Shown piece after piece: positions 48,239 through 57,331 of a stretch of DNA of 64,000 nt (positions within the stretch are counted from its first letter, which is position 1; each line of letters opens with the position of its first letter). A program made the position numbers and the translations under genes. The notes below the pieces were generated by a model. The model did no database searches, was not told the origin of the DNA, and saw only the letters and a program-made list of their open reading frames with translations. Source of the stretch: Hafnia alvei. GTDB lineage: Bacteria; Pseudomonadota; Gammaproteobacteria; Enterobacterales; Enterobacteriaceae. The stretch lies in the NCBI RefSeq assembly GCF_034424155.1, contig NZ_CP139992.1, positions 2,682,012 through 2,746,011 on the forward strand, written 5' to 3'.

Positions 48239-49495
48239 TTAACGCAGGTTAACCAGCGTTTGCAGGATCTGATCCTGCGTTTTGATGGTCTGCGCGTTGG
48301 ACTGGTAGTTACGCTGGGCAACAATCATGTTGACCAGTTCTTTACTCAGATCGACGTTAGACGCTTCCACTGCGCCGCTGGTTAATGCACCCAAGCCGCT
48401 TGCGCCCGGCACCCCCACAATCGCCTGACCTGACGTCCCGCTCTCTTTCCACATGTTGTTGCCCTCAGACTGCAAGCCTTCTGGGTTGGCAAAGTTGGCC
48501 ATCACAATCTGGGCAAGAAGCTGAGTTTGCTGGTTGGAGTAGGTGCCGGTGATAGTGCCATCATCGTTAATCTGATAGCCGGTCATCTCACCTGCGGCAT
48601 AGCCGTCTTGGTTTTTAGCCGTCACGCCGTCTTTACCGGTGTTTTGCTGCATGGAACCGGTAAAGGTCAGGTTGAAGTCTTGCGCAGGCGCACCGTTGTT
48701 CGCCGCCATCTTCAGCGCTAAAGGCGTGCCAGAATTTTGCAGCGTACCGTTTTGGTCAAACACAAGTTGCCCCGCGTTCTGCGGTGCTGAGCCCGCGGCA
48801 GCAGCGCTGTCCACGCTATATACCGTCCACGGCGTCGTCGTTTTACCCGTTGTCGCTGGTGGTACTGGGGCTGCGGTAACCGGATCACCCTTCACAAAAT
48901 AGAGATTCATATTGTGGGAGTTGCCCAGCGAATCGTAGGTGGTGATAGAAGTGGCGTAGGTATAGGACTCAACGTCGTCCACTTTGAACGGGGTATTCTT
49001 CGGTGCTTCATGCGCCGAGTTCAGGTTCATGCTCATGTTGCCTGAGGTACTGGCCTTGGCCGGCATCATGCCGGTTGGGATCTGAATCGCTGAAGGTTGC
49101 GCACCCTGCTGAATGGTTGGCGGTGAACCCGCGGCCGGATAGCCGGTCAGGAACACGCCCTGAGCGTTGGTCAGGAAGTTGTCCTGATTTTTGGTGAACT
49201 GTCCATTACGCGAGTAATACACGCCACCGTTGGCATCTTGCATACGGAAGAAGCCGTTGCCGCTGATCGCCACATCCAAACCACGGTTGGTGGTGGTGGT
49301 GATACCGTCGGTAAAGTCCTGCTGTACGCTGGCGACTTTTACGCCTAGACCCACTTTTGAGCCTGCGAACATATCGGCAAAAGTTACCGAGCCAGATTTA
49401 AACCCTACGGTTTGCGAGTTAGCGATGTTGTTGCCAATAACGTCGAGGTTACTGGCGGCGGCGTTTAAGCCGCTGACTGCTTGGTTGAATCCCAT
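48239..49495 (-). CDS. flgE: FlgE, hook protein
   Basis: A 418-residue hook subunit (E. coli 402). MGFNQAVSGLNAAASNLDVI and the C-terminal VNMIVAQRNYQSNAQTIKTQ are conserved, flanking a variable centre with a Pro/Thr/Ala-rich stretch. Its length is set by FliK. Confidence 0.97.
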   Translation of the reverse strand: MGFNQAVSGLNAAASNLDVIGNNIANSQTVGFKSGSVTFADMFAGSKVGLGVKVASVQQDFTDGITTTTNRGLDVAISGNGFFRMQDANGGVYYSRNGQFTKNQDNFLTNAQGVFLTGYPAAGSPPTIQQGAQPSAIQIPTGMMPAKASTSGNMSMNLNSAHEAPKNTPFKVDDVESYTYATSITTYDSLGNSHNMNLYFVKGDPVTAAPVPPATTGKTTTPWTVYSVDSAAAAGSAPQNAGQLVFDQNGTLQNSGTPLALKMAANNGAPAQDFNLTFTGSMQQNTGKDGVTAKNQDGYAAGEMTGYQINDDGTITGTYSNQQTQLLAQIVMANFANPEGLQSEGNNMWKESGTSGQAIVGVPGASGLGALTSGAVEASNVDLSKELVNMIVAQRNYQSNAQTIKTQDQILQTLVNLR

Positions 49496-49548
49496 GTGAG
49501 GTCCTGTATCTGAAGGTCAAAATAAGCGATTAGATAAATCCGTCAGTG

Positions 49549-50250
49549 CTACAAAATCTGGCGCACGTCATCAAGCGAAGCAGTGCCCGCCATACCGAGT
49601 TCCAGCAAAGCACCATTGCCGTTTTTGGTCACGCCGTTAACCATGCCAAAGTGCAGCGGCTGAACCACCATCGGCTGGCCTTGATTGGTTGCGCTAACGC
49701 TGAAGGTGTAAGCACCGTTTGGCACATTGGTGCCGTCGGTTTGCGTACCATCCCAGGTATAGCTGTGAACGCCCGCGGTTTGGGTGCCCAAATCAATTTG
49801 TTTAACCACCACGCCGTTGGCATCGCTGATGCTAACCACAACGCTTTGCGCACCACTTTCCAGCTCAAACCCAAACGGAGTGGTGCTGGTGGTGGTATCG
49901 CCTTCGTTTTTACCAGCCAAAATATTTTTGCCTGGGATCATCACGCCATGACCAATTAGGCTACTGGCCTGTAAAGACTGGTTGCTATTGATCTGGCCAG
50001 AGATAGAACCCAGCGTGGTATTGAGTTTTTCAATGCCGCTCACGGTGTTGATCTGCGCCAGCTGGCTGGTCAGCTCATTGTTTTGTAGCGGATTGGTTGG
50101 GTCCTGATTCTTTAACTGCGCAACCAGAAGCGTCAGGAAGCTGTTGCTTAAGTCCTGACTGTTTTGGCTGGTTAGCCCGTTACTGCTGTTGGTTTTGTTG
50201 GTTGCGCTAGAAATATCAACCGGATCATTAAGCGAGACAGAAACTGCCAT
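49549..50250 (-). CDS. flgD: FlgD, hook cap protein
   Basis: A 233-residue hook-assembly scaffold (E. coli 231). The N-terminal FLTLLVAQLKNQDPTNPLQN is the family signature. A C-terminal Tudor/Fn3-like domain follows. It lies in the flgB-J operon. Confidence 0.96.
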   Translation of the reverse strand: MAVSVSLNDPVDISSATNKTNSSNGLTSQNSQDLSNSFLTLLVAQLKNQDPTNPLQNNELTSQLAQINTVSGIEKLNTTLGSISGQINSNQSLQASSLIGHGVMIPGKNILAGKNEGDTTTSTTPFGFELESGAQSVVVSISDANGVVVKQIDLGTQTAGVHSYTWDGTQTDGTNVPNGAYTFSVSATNQGQPMVVQPLHFGMVNGVTKNGNGALLELGMAGTASLDDVRQIL

Positions 50251-50261
50251 AGCGCCTCCTG

Positions 50262-50666
50262 TTATTGGCCAAGCGTTAATGTTTTCATCATTAACGATTT
50301 GGTGGTGTTGAGGACTTCGACGTTTGCCTGATAGCTGCGTGAGGCGGCGATGGAGTTCACCATTTCCCCAACAACGTCAACGTTAGGCATCCGCACATAC
50401 CCTTTGGCATCGGCTAACGGATTACCCGGTTGGTACACCAAACGCTCTGGCGACGGATCGTCCACCAGCTGCGAGACTTTCACTCCGCCGGTTTCCTGCC
50501 CTGGCGCAGCCTGAACTTCAAATACCACCTGCTTGGCGCGGTATGGCTCGCCGTCAGGTCCGGTTACGCTGTCGGCGTTGGCCATGTTGCTGGCCGCCAC
50601 GTTCATACGCTGCGACTGAGCCGCTAGCGCCGAACCGGAAATATTAAAAATGTTGAGCATCGACAT
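50262..50666 (-). CDS. flgC: FlgC, proximal rod protein
   Basis: A 134-residue rod protein, the same length as E. coli. [20 protein letters not shown] and [18 protein letters not shown] are conserved. It lies between flgB and flgD. Confidence 0.97.
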   Translation of the reverse strand: MSMLNIFNISGSALAAQSQRMNVAASNMANADSVTGPDGEPYRAKQVVFEVQAAPGQETGGVKVSQLVDDPSPERLVYQPGNPLADAKGYVRMPNVDVVGEMVNSIAASRSYQANVEVLNTTKSLMMKTLTLGQ

Positions 50667-50671
50667 GGTCG

Positions 50672-51085
50672 TTATCCTTGTTGCAACACAGACATCATGC
50701 TTTTGATCTGCCCGCTGATAACGGTGAGATCGGTTTGGTAACGCAGACTGTTATCAGCGAACTCTGTACGTTCACGATCCATATCTACGGTATTGCCATC
50801 CAGCGAAGGCTGATCGGGCACGCGGTAAAGCATGTCCAGTTCAGGCGGCTGGAAATTCTGAGCTGGGATATGACGGCTGGAAGTCGTGGTAAGAGAGACA
50901 CCACTGCCGTTCACTCGGCCTTGTTCAATGGCTCGCGTGAGCTGTGATGAAAAATCAATATCTCTGGCTTGAAAGCCAGGGGTATCAGCATTGGCGATAT
51001 TGGCAGCCAGGATTTCCTGACGCTGTGCGCGTAGGTTTAAAGCTTCTTGCTGAAAACGTAACGCAGCATCCAGTTTATCGAGCAT
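50672..51085 (-). CDS. flgB: FlgB, proximal rod protein
   Basis: A 137-residue rod protein (E. coli 138), started at ATG 51085 ([20 protein letters not shown]). A 15-codon upstream extension is not conserved. [17 protein letters not shown] is the rod motif. First gene of flgBCDEFGHIJ, divergent from flgA. Confidence 0.97.
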   Translation of the reverse strand: MLDKLDAALRFQQEALNLRAQRQEILAANIANADTPGFQARDIDFSSQLTRAIEQGRVNGSGVSLTTTSSRHIPAQNFQPPELDMLYRVPDQPSLDGNTVDMDRERTEFADNSLRYQTDLTVISGQIKSMMSVLQQG

Positions 51086-51312
51086 ACCTTCTCCGCTAAG
51101 TGGTTTAGGACGTGCTGCCGCCGCATACAACGGGCCAGCAGATCGTCAAGAATGACAATTTGGAGTGGATAGCATAGACGCGGGTGAATACAGACGATGG
51201 GAGGAATAAGCGCATAATGCGGCGCTATTTGTGGCCTTTATTTTGCGGTGAAGACGTTAGACTAAGGAACTTAAGTTATCCCAATGCCGTCATAATCGCC
51301 TGCGGAGGCCAT

Positions 51313-51993
51313 ATGCGTTTTGGCTCATTAAAACCGCTGTTCATCCTGAATGCTGCCCTATTAGGGGGGGGATTCTTGCCAGCCGCTCAGGCGGCATCAG
51401 CGCTTGAAGAAGGGTTACACCAATTTTTTAGCCAGCAATACAGCGCTGTGAATCAGCAGGTAAACGTCAATATTCGATCTCCTCAGTCACAATGGCCGAA
51501 GTGTGAAATGCCACAGTTTTCCATGCCCTCTTCTGCACGTCGCTGGGGAACCGTGAGCGTGCTTGCCCAATGTCCGCAGGATAAACGCTATTTGCAGGTT
51601 GAAGTTCAAGTGACGGGGGAATACCCCGTTGCTCAATCTCCGTTGACGCGCGGGCAGCATATCAGCCCAGCGGATTTTAAAATGACGCAGGGACGTTTGG
51701 ATAAGCTTCCGGCGGGCAGCATTATGGAAATAAGCCAGCTCGACAGCGCGGTATTAACGCGTGATTTAGCCGCAGGCCAAACGGTCACCGCATCAATGAT
51801 CCGCCGTTCATGGATAATCAAAGCGGGACAGTCGGTGCAGATTTTGGCTCAGGGAGACGGCTTCAACGTCACCAGCGAAGGGAAAGCACTCAACAATGCG
51901 GCTATCGCCGACAGCGTTCGGGTTCGGCTAGCATCAGGGCAAATTATCACCGGTAAGGCCACCGAGCAGGGCTCAATAACGCTGTTAATGTAA
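51313..51993 (+). CDS. flgA: FlgA, P-ring assembly chaperone
   Basis: A 226-residue periplasmic chaperone (E. coli 219), started at ATG 51313 with GGAGG five nt upstream; 43 open codons further upstream are not conserved. A signal peptide runs to about residue 27 (AAQAA). The C-terminal SAF domain includes IKAGQSVQILAQGDGFNVTS and ALNNAAIADSVRVRL. It is divergent from flgB. Confidence 0.95.
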   Translation: MRFGSLKPLFILNAALLGGGFLPAAQAASALEEGLHQFFSQQYSAVNQQVNVNIRSPQSQWPKCEMPQFSMPSSARRWGTVSVLAQCPQDKRYLQVEVQVTGEYPVAQSPLTRGQHISPADFKMTQGRLDKLPAGSIMEISQLDSAVLTRDLAAGQTVTASMIRRSWIIKAGQSVQILAQGDGFNVTSEGKALNNAAIADSVRVRLASGQIITGKATEQGSITLLM

Positions 51994-52073
51994 TCATTTC
52001 AGGCTTCGACGGCGTTTTTTAGCGTTTTTTGAAAAAAAAATGCAATAAATCGAGCGAAAAAAGCAATTATGAC

Positions 52074-52100
52074 TAAAGTTATTGGCTGCCGGGCCGATGG
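52074..52100 (+). promoter_or_regulatory. Sigma-28 promoter of flgMN
   Basis: TAAA-N15-GCCGATGG matches the sigma-28 consensus with one or two mismatches in the last bases. It lies 80 bp before flgM. Confidence 0.8.
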
Positions 52101-52179
52101 TACAAACAGAGAAAAACACGTTGTCGCTGTGTTTAATGACAGAACAGGCTAGCGCCAACTAACCAGTGAGATAATGACA

Positions 52180-52479
52180 ATGAGCATAGATCGCACCCAT
52201 TCGCTGAGCGGTGTAAGCCCGATTCAGCCAAGAGAAGCATCCGAAATTCAGCAACAGAAACGCAAAGAGGCAGCCAGCCAACCTGCGGTTGACGGCGCAC
52301 AGGTTAAATTAAGCGATGCGCAGTCACGCTTGATGCAGCCTAACGGCCAAGATATCAACGTTGAACGCGTTGAAGCGTTGAAGCTGGCTATCCGCAACGG
52401 CGAGTTGAGCATGGATACCGGAAAAATTGCCGACGCGCTGTTGCAGGACACCCACGATTTACTGAAATCAAACGACTGA
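52180..52479 (+). CDS. flgM: FlgM, anti-sigma-28 factor
   Basis: A 99-residue anti-sigma factor (E. coli 97) that holds FliA until the hook is finished and is then exported. The C-terminal FliA-binding half (INVERVEALKLAIRNGELSM, DTGKIADALL) is well conserved. An ATG two codons upstream is also possible. It lies 13 bp before flgN. Confidence 0.96.
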   Translation: MSIDRTHSLSGVSPIQPREASEIQQQKRKEAASQPAVDGAQVKLSDAQSRLMQPNGQDINVERVEALKLAIRNGELSMDTGKIADALLQDTHDLLKSND

Positions 52480-52492
52480 CAGGTAGTCATTT

Positions 52493-52918
52493 ATGCCCGG
52501 AACGTTAGACGTGCTGCAACACATGTTGGACACCCTGAAAACGCTTGAAGTTGAGCTTGAAAACGAACAGTCACTATTGTGTGCCGGTCGTGTAGACGCA
52601 GTGCGTTTACAGGCCGCCACGTTAGAAAAAGAGAATCTGCTCGCCACGCTTCGCCATCAGGAACAGCATCGTCATAATACCGGCGATCAAGCCCCCTATT
52701 CAGAAGATGCCGAACTTTCCACGCTGTGGCAAAACATCATGGATCTCACCAAGAGATTACACGATATGAACCAGCACAACGGCATGCTGCTTAACCAACA
52801 CCTCACTCGCAATCAAGGCGCACTGGATACGCTGAAAAGCCGTCATGGCCAGTCGCTGTATGGCCCTGATGGACAAGCGCAAAGCGGGATGATTACGGGT
52901 AGAAAGTTGAGTATTTAG
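52493..52918 (+). CDS. flgN: FlgN, chaperone for FlgK and FlgL
   Basis: A 141-residue helical export chaperone (E. coli 138). LDVLQHMLDTLKTLEVELEN and the C-terminal DTLKSRHGQSLYGPDGQ are conserved. It is cotranscribed with flgM. Confidence 0.94.
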   Translation: MPGTLDVLQHMLDTLKTLEVELENEQSLLCAGRVDAVRLQAATLEKENLLATLRHQEQHRHNTGDQAPYSEDAELSTLWQNIMDLTKRLHDMNQHNGMLLNQHLTRNQGALDTLKSRHGQSLYGPDGQAQSGMITGRKLSI

Positions 52919-52934
52919 TTCTTACTTTCAGAAA

Positions 52935-53125
52935 TACCCCCTCCCAGCCTCCCCCCCTTCGCAGGGGGAGGAGCAGATTAAGATATTCTTATATCTCGAA
53001 GATAGCATTTGTACTTCCCCACCTACGGCATAGATAACCTTCCTTTTTTAAAAGAAAAGCAGATCGAGGTTCCTAGATATCTACACGGTTTGATTCCCTC
53101 CCCCATTAAAGGGAGGGATGAGTAT
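52935..53125. repeat. GC-rich inverted-end element, copy 3 (about 190 bp, decayed right end)
   Basis: The left end ATACCCCCTCCCAGCC through GCAGGGGGAGGAGC matches copy 1 almost base for base. The right end keeps CCCTCCCCCATTAAAGGGAGGG but has lost the terminal GGGTTAGGGTGGGGG part. The interior is unrelated to the other copies. It fills the convergent gap between flgN and flhE. Confidence 0.65.
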
Positions 53126-53164
53126 TAGCGCTCGTCAATGTTTAAAAAGGTGAGATGGTTCGCC

Positions 53165-53569
53165 TCAGCGATAATTCACAATCACCTGCTGACTCACCAC
53201 ACGCACCGGTGGGTAAATCACGCCTTTGCCCGGGATTTGTAGCGTCATCGTCAGCGGAGATGCGGCGGATTCGCCTTGTAGCGCAGAGCTTTGTCCATTG
53301 GCACTGTCCAGCCAAAAGCAACGTAGCGGAGAGCAAAGCTGTACTGCTAATCCTGCTGGCGCAGGATTGAGCAGTTGATAACGCCAAACCACATCTTGAA
53401 TCGTGGCTCCAGCAGGAATTCCCACCGAAGGACTTAACGAACGTGACGTGACGCTTACGCCCTTATGGCTGAGCGTTGCACCAGTGCTATCCGCCGACCA
53501 ACTACCGCCCGCGGCGCTGGCACAACCGGATGAGATCATCAAAAGAGCGAGTGAGATTACGCGTTTCAT
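53165..53569 (-). CDS. flhE: FlhE, periplasmic flagellar protein
   Basis: A 134-residue secreted protein (E. coli 130), thought to act as a plug or chaperone at the export apparatus. A signal peptide of about 19 residues is followed by GSWSADSTGATLSHKG and ends QQVIVNYR, as in E. coli. Its start shares one base with the flhA stop. Last gene of flhBAE. Confidence 0.93.
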   Translation of the reverse strand: MKRVISLALLMISSGCASAAGGSWSADSTGATLSHKGVSVTSRSLSPSVGIPAGATIQDVVWRYQLLNPAPAGLAVQLCSPLRCFWLDSANGQSSALQGESAASPLTMTLQIPGKGVIYPPVRVVSQQVIVNYR

Positions 53570-55644
53570 TATGCTGAACCAATGGTTGACGTCATTCGTA
53601 TCTGGCGGTTGTCGCTGATTTCCATATTTGACAATACCACCAACTGAGGCAACGAACGGTGCAAGAAACGCGCGAGCAGTGGGCGCAGCGCGTGGTTGAC
53701 CAGCAATACCGGCGGTGCGCCGAGCAATTCCTGACGCTGCAATGCCTGTTGCGCCTGCTCTAATAAGCGATCGGCCAAACCGGGTTCTAAACCACCACCG
53801 CCTTGTAATGCCTGTAATAACAAGCGCTCAAGCGGCGTGTCCAAACCAATGACTTGAATCTCGCCTTCGCCTGGGAACCACTGTTGAGTAATCGCACGGC
53901 CTAGCGCCACGCGGATCACCGACGTCAACTCATAAGGATCGCTTTGCGTTGGCGCATGTTCAGACAGCGTTTCAATGATCGTACGCATATCGCGGATTGA
54001 GACTTTTTCCGCCAGTAGATTTTGCAGAACTTTGTGCAACGTCGTGAGGGTGACGGTGCCCGGGATCAGATCGTCGGTCAGCTTAGGCATTTCCTGCGTA
54101 ACGCGCTCTAACAGCTGCTGGGCTTCTTGGCGACCAAACAGTTCGCTGGCATGATTTCCAACCAAGTGGTTGAGGTGCGTTGCCACTACCGTGCTGGCTT
54201 CGACCACGGTGAAGCCTTGAATCTGCGCTTGTTCACGCAGGGCGTTATCAATCCAAATAGCAGGCAGACCGAACGCCGGATCGACCGTGGCTTCGCCTTC
54301 TAAGGTGCCCGCCGCGCTGCCCGGATTAATCGCCAACCAGCGGCCCGGATGTGCCTCACCGCGTCCCGCTTCAATCCCTTTGAGCAGAATACGATAGCCT
54401 GACGGACTGAGCTCCAGATTGTCACGGATATGTACCACCGGCGGTAAAAAGCCCATGGTTTGTGCAAACTTCTTACGAATGCTGCGGATACGCCCGAGCA
54501 ATTCGCCGTTTTGTTGGAAATCGACCATTGGGATCAGGCGATAGCCCACCTCCAGACCCAGCGGATCTTCAAGCTGGACATCTTCCCACGTGGCTTCGAC
54601 TACCGGTGGCGCTTCAGGGATGGCTTGCTCTGCCTGCGAAGGTGCCGCGCGCCCTTCTCGCTTGCTGATCCAATAGGCAATACCCAGTAATGCTGCGGTA
54701 AATAGCAGGAACACCAGATTTGGCATCCCCGGAACAAGGCCCAATAGCCCGAGCACCGAAGCACTTAAAATCATGACGCGTGGATTGCTAAACAGCTGGT
54801 TCACCATCTGCTCGCCAACGTCTTGATCGGTACTGACGCGCGTCACGATCACACCCGCCGCGGTGGAGATAACCAGCGCAGGGATCTGCGCAACCAGCCC
54901 GTCACCGATGGTCAGCAAGGTGTAGGTTTCCGCCGCTTGCCCAACGGGCATACCGTGCTGAATAACCCCCACCAGCAGTCCGCCAACCACGTTGAGCGCC
55001 ATGATCATCAGCCCCGCAACCGCATCACCGCGCACGAATTTACTCGCACCGTCCATGGAACCGTAGAAGTCGGCTTCCTGCGTCACTTCGGAGCGGCGTT
55101 TTTTCGCCTCATCTTCACCAATCAAACCGGCGTTAAGATCGGCGTCAATCGCCATCTGTTTGCCCGGCATACCGTCTAAAACAAAGCGAGCCCCAACTTC
55201 AGCAATACGCCCCGCACCCTTGGTGATAACCATGAAGTTTATCAGCACCAAAATGATGAAGACCACGATGCCGATGGCAAAGTTACCGCCTACCAAGAAG
55301 TGACCAAACGCTTCGATAACCCGACCCGCTGCGGCACCACCGGTATGCCCATCCAGCAAGATAACGCGCGTGGATGCCACGTTCAGCGAGAGTCGCAGTA
55401 AGGTGGAGAACAGCAGGATGGTGGGGAACGCCGCAAACTCCAGCGTGCGCTGGGTAAACATCGCCACCAGCAGCACCATAATCGACAGCGCAATGTTGAA
55501 GGTAAACAATAAATCTAGAATGAATGGCGGCAGCGGTAGCACCATCATGGAAAGGATCATCAGGATCAGGATTGGGCCAGCCAGCACCTTCCACTGGGCT
55601 CCATTCATTCCCTGTATGCGTAATAACGCAGCCAAATTACTCAT
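53569..55644 (-). CDS. flhA: FlhA, export-gate ion channel protein
   Basis: A 691-residue export-gate protein (E. coli 692), started at ATG 55644 (MSNLAALLRIQ); seven upstream codons are open but not conserved. It has about eight membrane segments within residues 1-330, with the FHIPEP signature TLLRLSLNVASTRVILLDGH. The C-terminal cytoplasmic ring docking domain follows. It overlaps flhB by 8 bp. Confidence 0.97.
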   Translation of the reverse strand: MSNLAALLRIQGMNGAQWKVLAGPILILMILSMMVLPLPPFILDLLFTFNIALSIMVLLVAMFTQRTLEFAAFPTILLFSTLLRLSLNVASTRVILLDGHTGGAAAGRVIEAFGHFLVGGNFAIGIVVFIILVLINFMVITKGAGRIAEVGARFVLDGMPGKQMAIDADLNAGLIGEDEAKKRRSEVTQEADFYGSMDGASKFVRGDAVAGLMIMALNVVGGLLVGVIQHGMPVGQAAETYTLLTIGDGLVAQIPALVISTAAGVIVTRVSTDQDVGEQMVNQLFSNPRVMILSASVLGLLGLVPGMPNLVFLLFTAALLGIAYWISKREGRAAPSQAEQAIPEAPPVVEATWEDVQLEDPLGLEVGYRLIPMVDFQQNGELLGRIRSIRKKFAQTMGFLPPVVHIRDNLELSPSGYRILLKGIEAGRGEAHPGRWLAINPGSAAGTLEGEATVDPAFGLPAIWIDNALREQAQIQGFTVVEASTVVATHLNHLVGNHASELFGRQEAQQLLERVTQEMPKLTDDLIPGTVTLTTLHKVLQNLLAEKVSIRDMRTIIETLSEHAPTQSDPYELTSVIRVALGRAITQQWFPGEGEIQVIGLDTPLERLLLQALQGGGGLEPGLADRLLEQAQQALQRQELLGAPPVLLVNHALRPLLARFLHRSLPQLVVLSNMEISDNRQIRMTSTIGSA

Positions 55645-56788
55645 CGGTGGTCTTCTCTCCGGCAAAATCCAGTGCTTCCGGCACTGGCAAGTTTTGTGGT
55701 TTCTTCGGTGCTAAACCGCCCTCTTTCTGCCAACGTTTTAGCTGGTAGACCCACGCTAAAACTTCGGCAACCGCGGCGTAAAGCGTGGCGGGAATATGGT
55801 GTCCAATCTCGCTGTGTTTATAGAGCGCACGGGCGAGCGGCGGTGCTTCTAGCTGAGGGATTCGATGCTGATTCCCCAGCTCTTTGATACGTAGCGCGAT
55901 TTCTCCGGCCCCTTTCGCTAACACTTTTGGAGCGCTCATTTTGTTTTCCTGATACTGCAAGGCCACCGCATAGTGTGTCGGGTTGGTCACAATCACATCG
56001 GCCTTAGGTACATCGCTCATCATGCGGCGACGCGCGGCAGCACGTTGTTGCTGGCGAATGCGTCCCTTCACATGGGGATCGCCCTCTTGTTCTTTAAATT
56101 CGTCTTTGATTTCCTGCTTGGTCATTTTGAGTTTGTTGATGTTGCTCCAGATCTGGTAGAAGACGTCGAACGCCACCATCGGCACCAGCCCTAATACAAT
56201 CAACAACCCGCACATCCCAATCAGATGCAGCGCATCACCCATCGCGTCGAGTGGCGACTCTGCAATTAAGGCCAGCATTTGTCCCCAGTAATGCCAGATA
56301 AACCACCCGGCAACCCAGCTAACCAGAACCACCTTCAGCACGCCTTTCAACAACTCCGCTAGTGCCTGGCTGGAAAACAAGCGCTTTAATCCCGACAGCA
56401 GACTCATCTTGCTTAAATCAAACTTGATCGAACCCGGATTAAAGAAAAAACCGCCGATCAGCATCGGCGCGGCCCAGCCGACCATCATCAACCCCAACAG
56501 CACGGGCATGAGCGCCGCCACGGCCTGCTGCAATAAGTTGCCAAGCTGGCGCAACATCTGTTTGTCATTGCTTATTAATAGCTGGTCGAACTGTAAGCCC
56601 TGCGAAATCATCGCCGAAAGCTGGCGCGCCAAATGCTCTCCGCCGATCAATAGAATAGAAATACCCGCCGCCAGCATCAGCATCGAGGTGAGCTCACGTG
56701 AACGCGGTACTTGCCCCTTCTCACGTGCTTTTTCAAGTTTGTGGGATGTGGGGTCTTCTGTTTTTTCTAGATCGCTATCTTCTGACAC
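55637..56788 (-). CDS. flhB: FlhB, export-gate specificity switch
   Basis: A 383-residue inner-membrane protein (E. coli 382) with four membrane segments and a cytoplasmic autoprotease domain. The NPTH cleavage motif is at residues 269-272 (VTNPTHYAVALQY). It switches export from hook to filament substrates after FliK acts. First gene of flhBAE. Confidence 0.97.
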   Translation of the reverse strand: MSEDSDLEKTEDPTSHKLEKAREKGQVPRSRELTSMLMLAAGISILLIGGEHLARQLSAMISQGLQFDQLLISNDKQMLRQLGNLLQQAVAALMPVLLGLMMVGWAAPMLIGGFFFNPGSIKFDLSKMSLLSGLKRLFSSQALAELLKGVLKVVLVSWVAGWFIWHYWGQMLALIAESPLDAMGDALHLIGMCGLLIVLGLVPMVAFDVFYQIWSNINKLKMTKQEIKDEFKEQEGDPHVKGRIRQQQRAAARRRMMSDVPKADVIVTNPTHYAVALQYQENKMSAPKVLAKGAGEIALRIKELGNQHRIPQLEAPPLARALYKHSEIGHHIPATLYAAVAEVLAWVYQLKRWQKEGGLAPKKPQNLPVPEALDFAGEKTTDE

Positions 56789-56914
56789 CGCGCAATCCCA
56801 AGGCTTTTGCTAAAGATGAAAATTAGTCAGTGCATAGGATGACAGATGAGAAAAAAAGCCATGGCGAGAATAAAGGGGAGAAATTTAGGTTTATTGCGGG
56901 ATCGTTTGAGGTTG

Positions 56915-56940
56915 ATCCTCCCCTTGCTTGGGGAGGAGGT
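56915..56940. repeat. Isolated GC-rich hairpin resembling a half inverted-end element
   Basis: The arms CCTCCCC and GGGGAGG around TTGCTT resemble one end of the 43496-type elements but lack the outer part. It lies in the flhB upstream region; no T-tract, so not a normal terminator. Confidence 0.45.
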
Positions 56941-56968
56941 AAAACAACGAGAGACACAGTGCTAGAGG

Positions 56969-57313
56969 TTAGCAATCAACCACTTTGGTTAAATCGCTCT
57001 TCTCGGCATCCGCGCTATCTTGAGCGAAGAAATCCAAATTGAAATAGGTGTCTTCGGTCAGCAGCTCGACTTTGTGCCAGTATTGCGGCGGTGAAACGCC
57101 AAATTGGCCTGCATTGATAGTGACTTCAATTTCTGGCGTCTGCGCCTGTTCGTTGGCAAAACCATAATATTTGACCGCGCCCTGCATCACAGAAAGTCGG
57201 CCATACACCCCGGCTTTGGTGTTGTGGTGGCTTAGCAGCGCCGCAGGTACGGTCTGGCGATTGAAGAACGGTGTGCTACGAGTAACATGATAGTTTGCTG
57301 GGATCTTGAACAT
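56969..57313 (-). CDS. YeaR-type DUF1971 protein in the norVW operon
   Basis: A 114-residue protein of the same family as the YeaR at 26913 (NYHVTRSTPFFNRQTVPA, RLSVMQGAVKYYGFA, AGQFGVSPPQYWHKVELL). It starts at ATG 57313 with AGGTG seven nt upstream (an in-frame GTG at 57322 is less likely). It lies 18 bp after norW, so it is probably the third gene of norVW. Its biochemical activity is unknown; the family is linked to nitrosative stress by its E. coli regulation. Confidence 0.88.
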   Translation of the reverse strand: MFKIPANYHVTRSTPFFNRQTVPAALLSHHNTKAGVYGRLSVMQGAVKYYGFANEQAQTPEIEVTINAGQFGVSPPQYWHKVELLTEDTYFNLDFFAQDSADAEKSDLTKVVDC

Positions 57314-57331
57314 AGTCTTCACCTTTTCACT

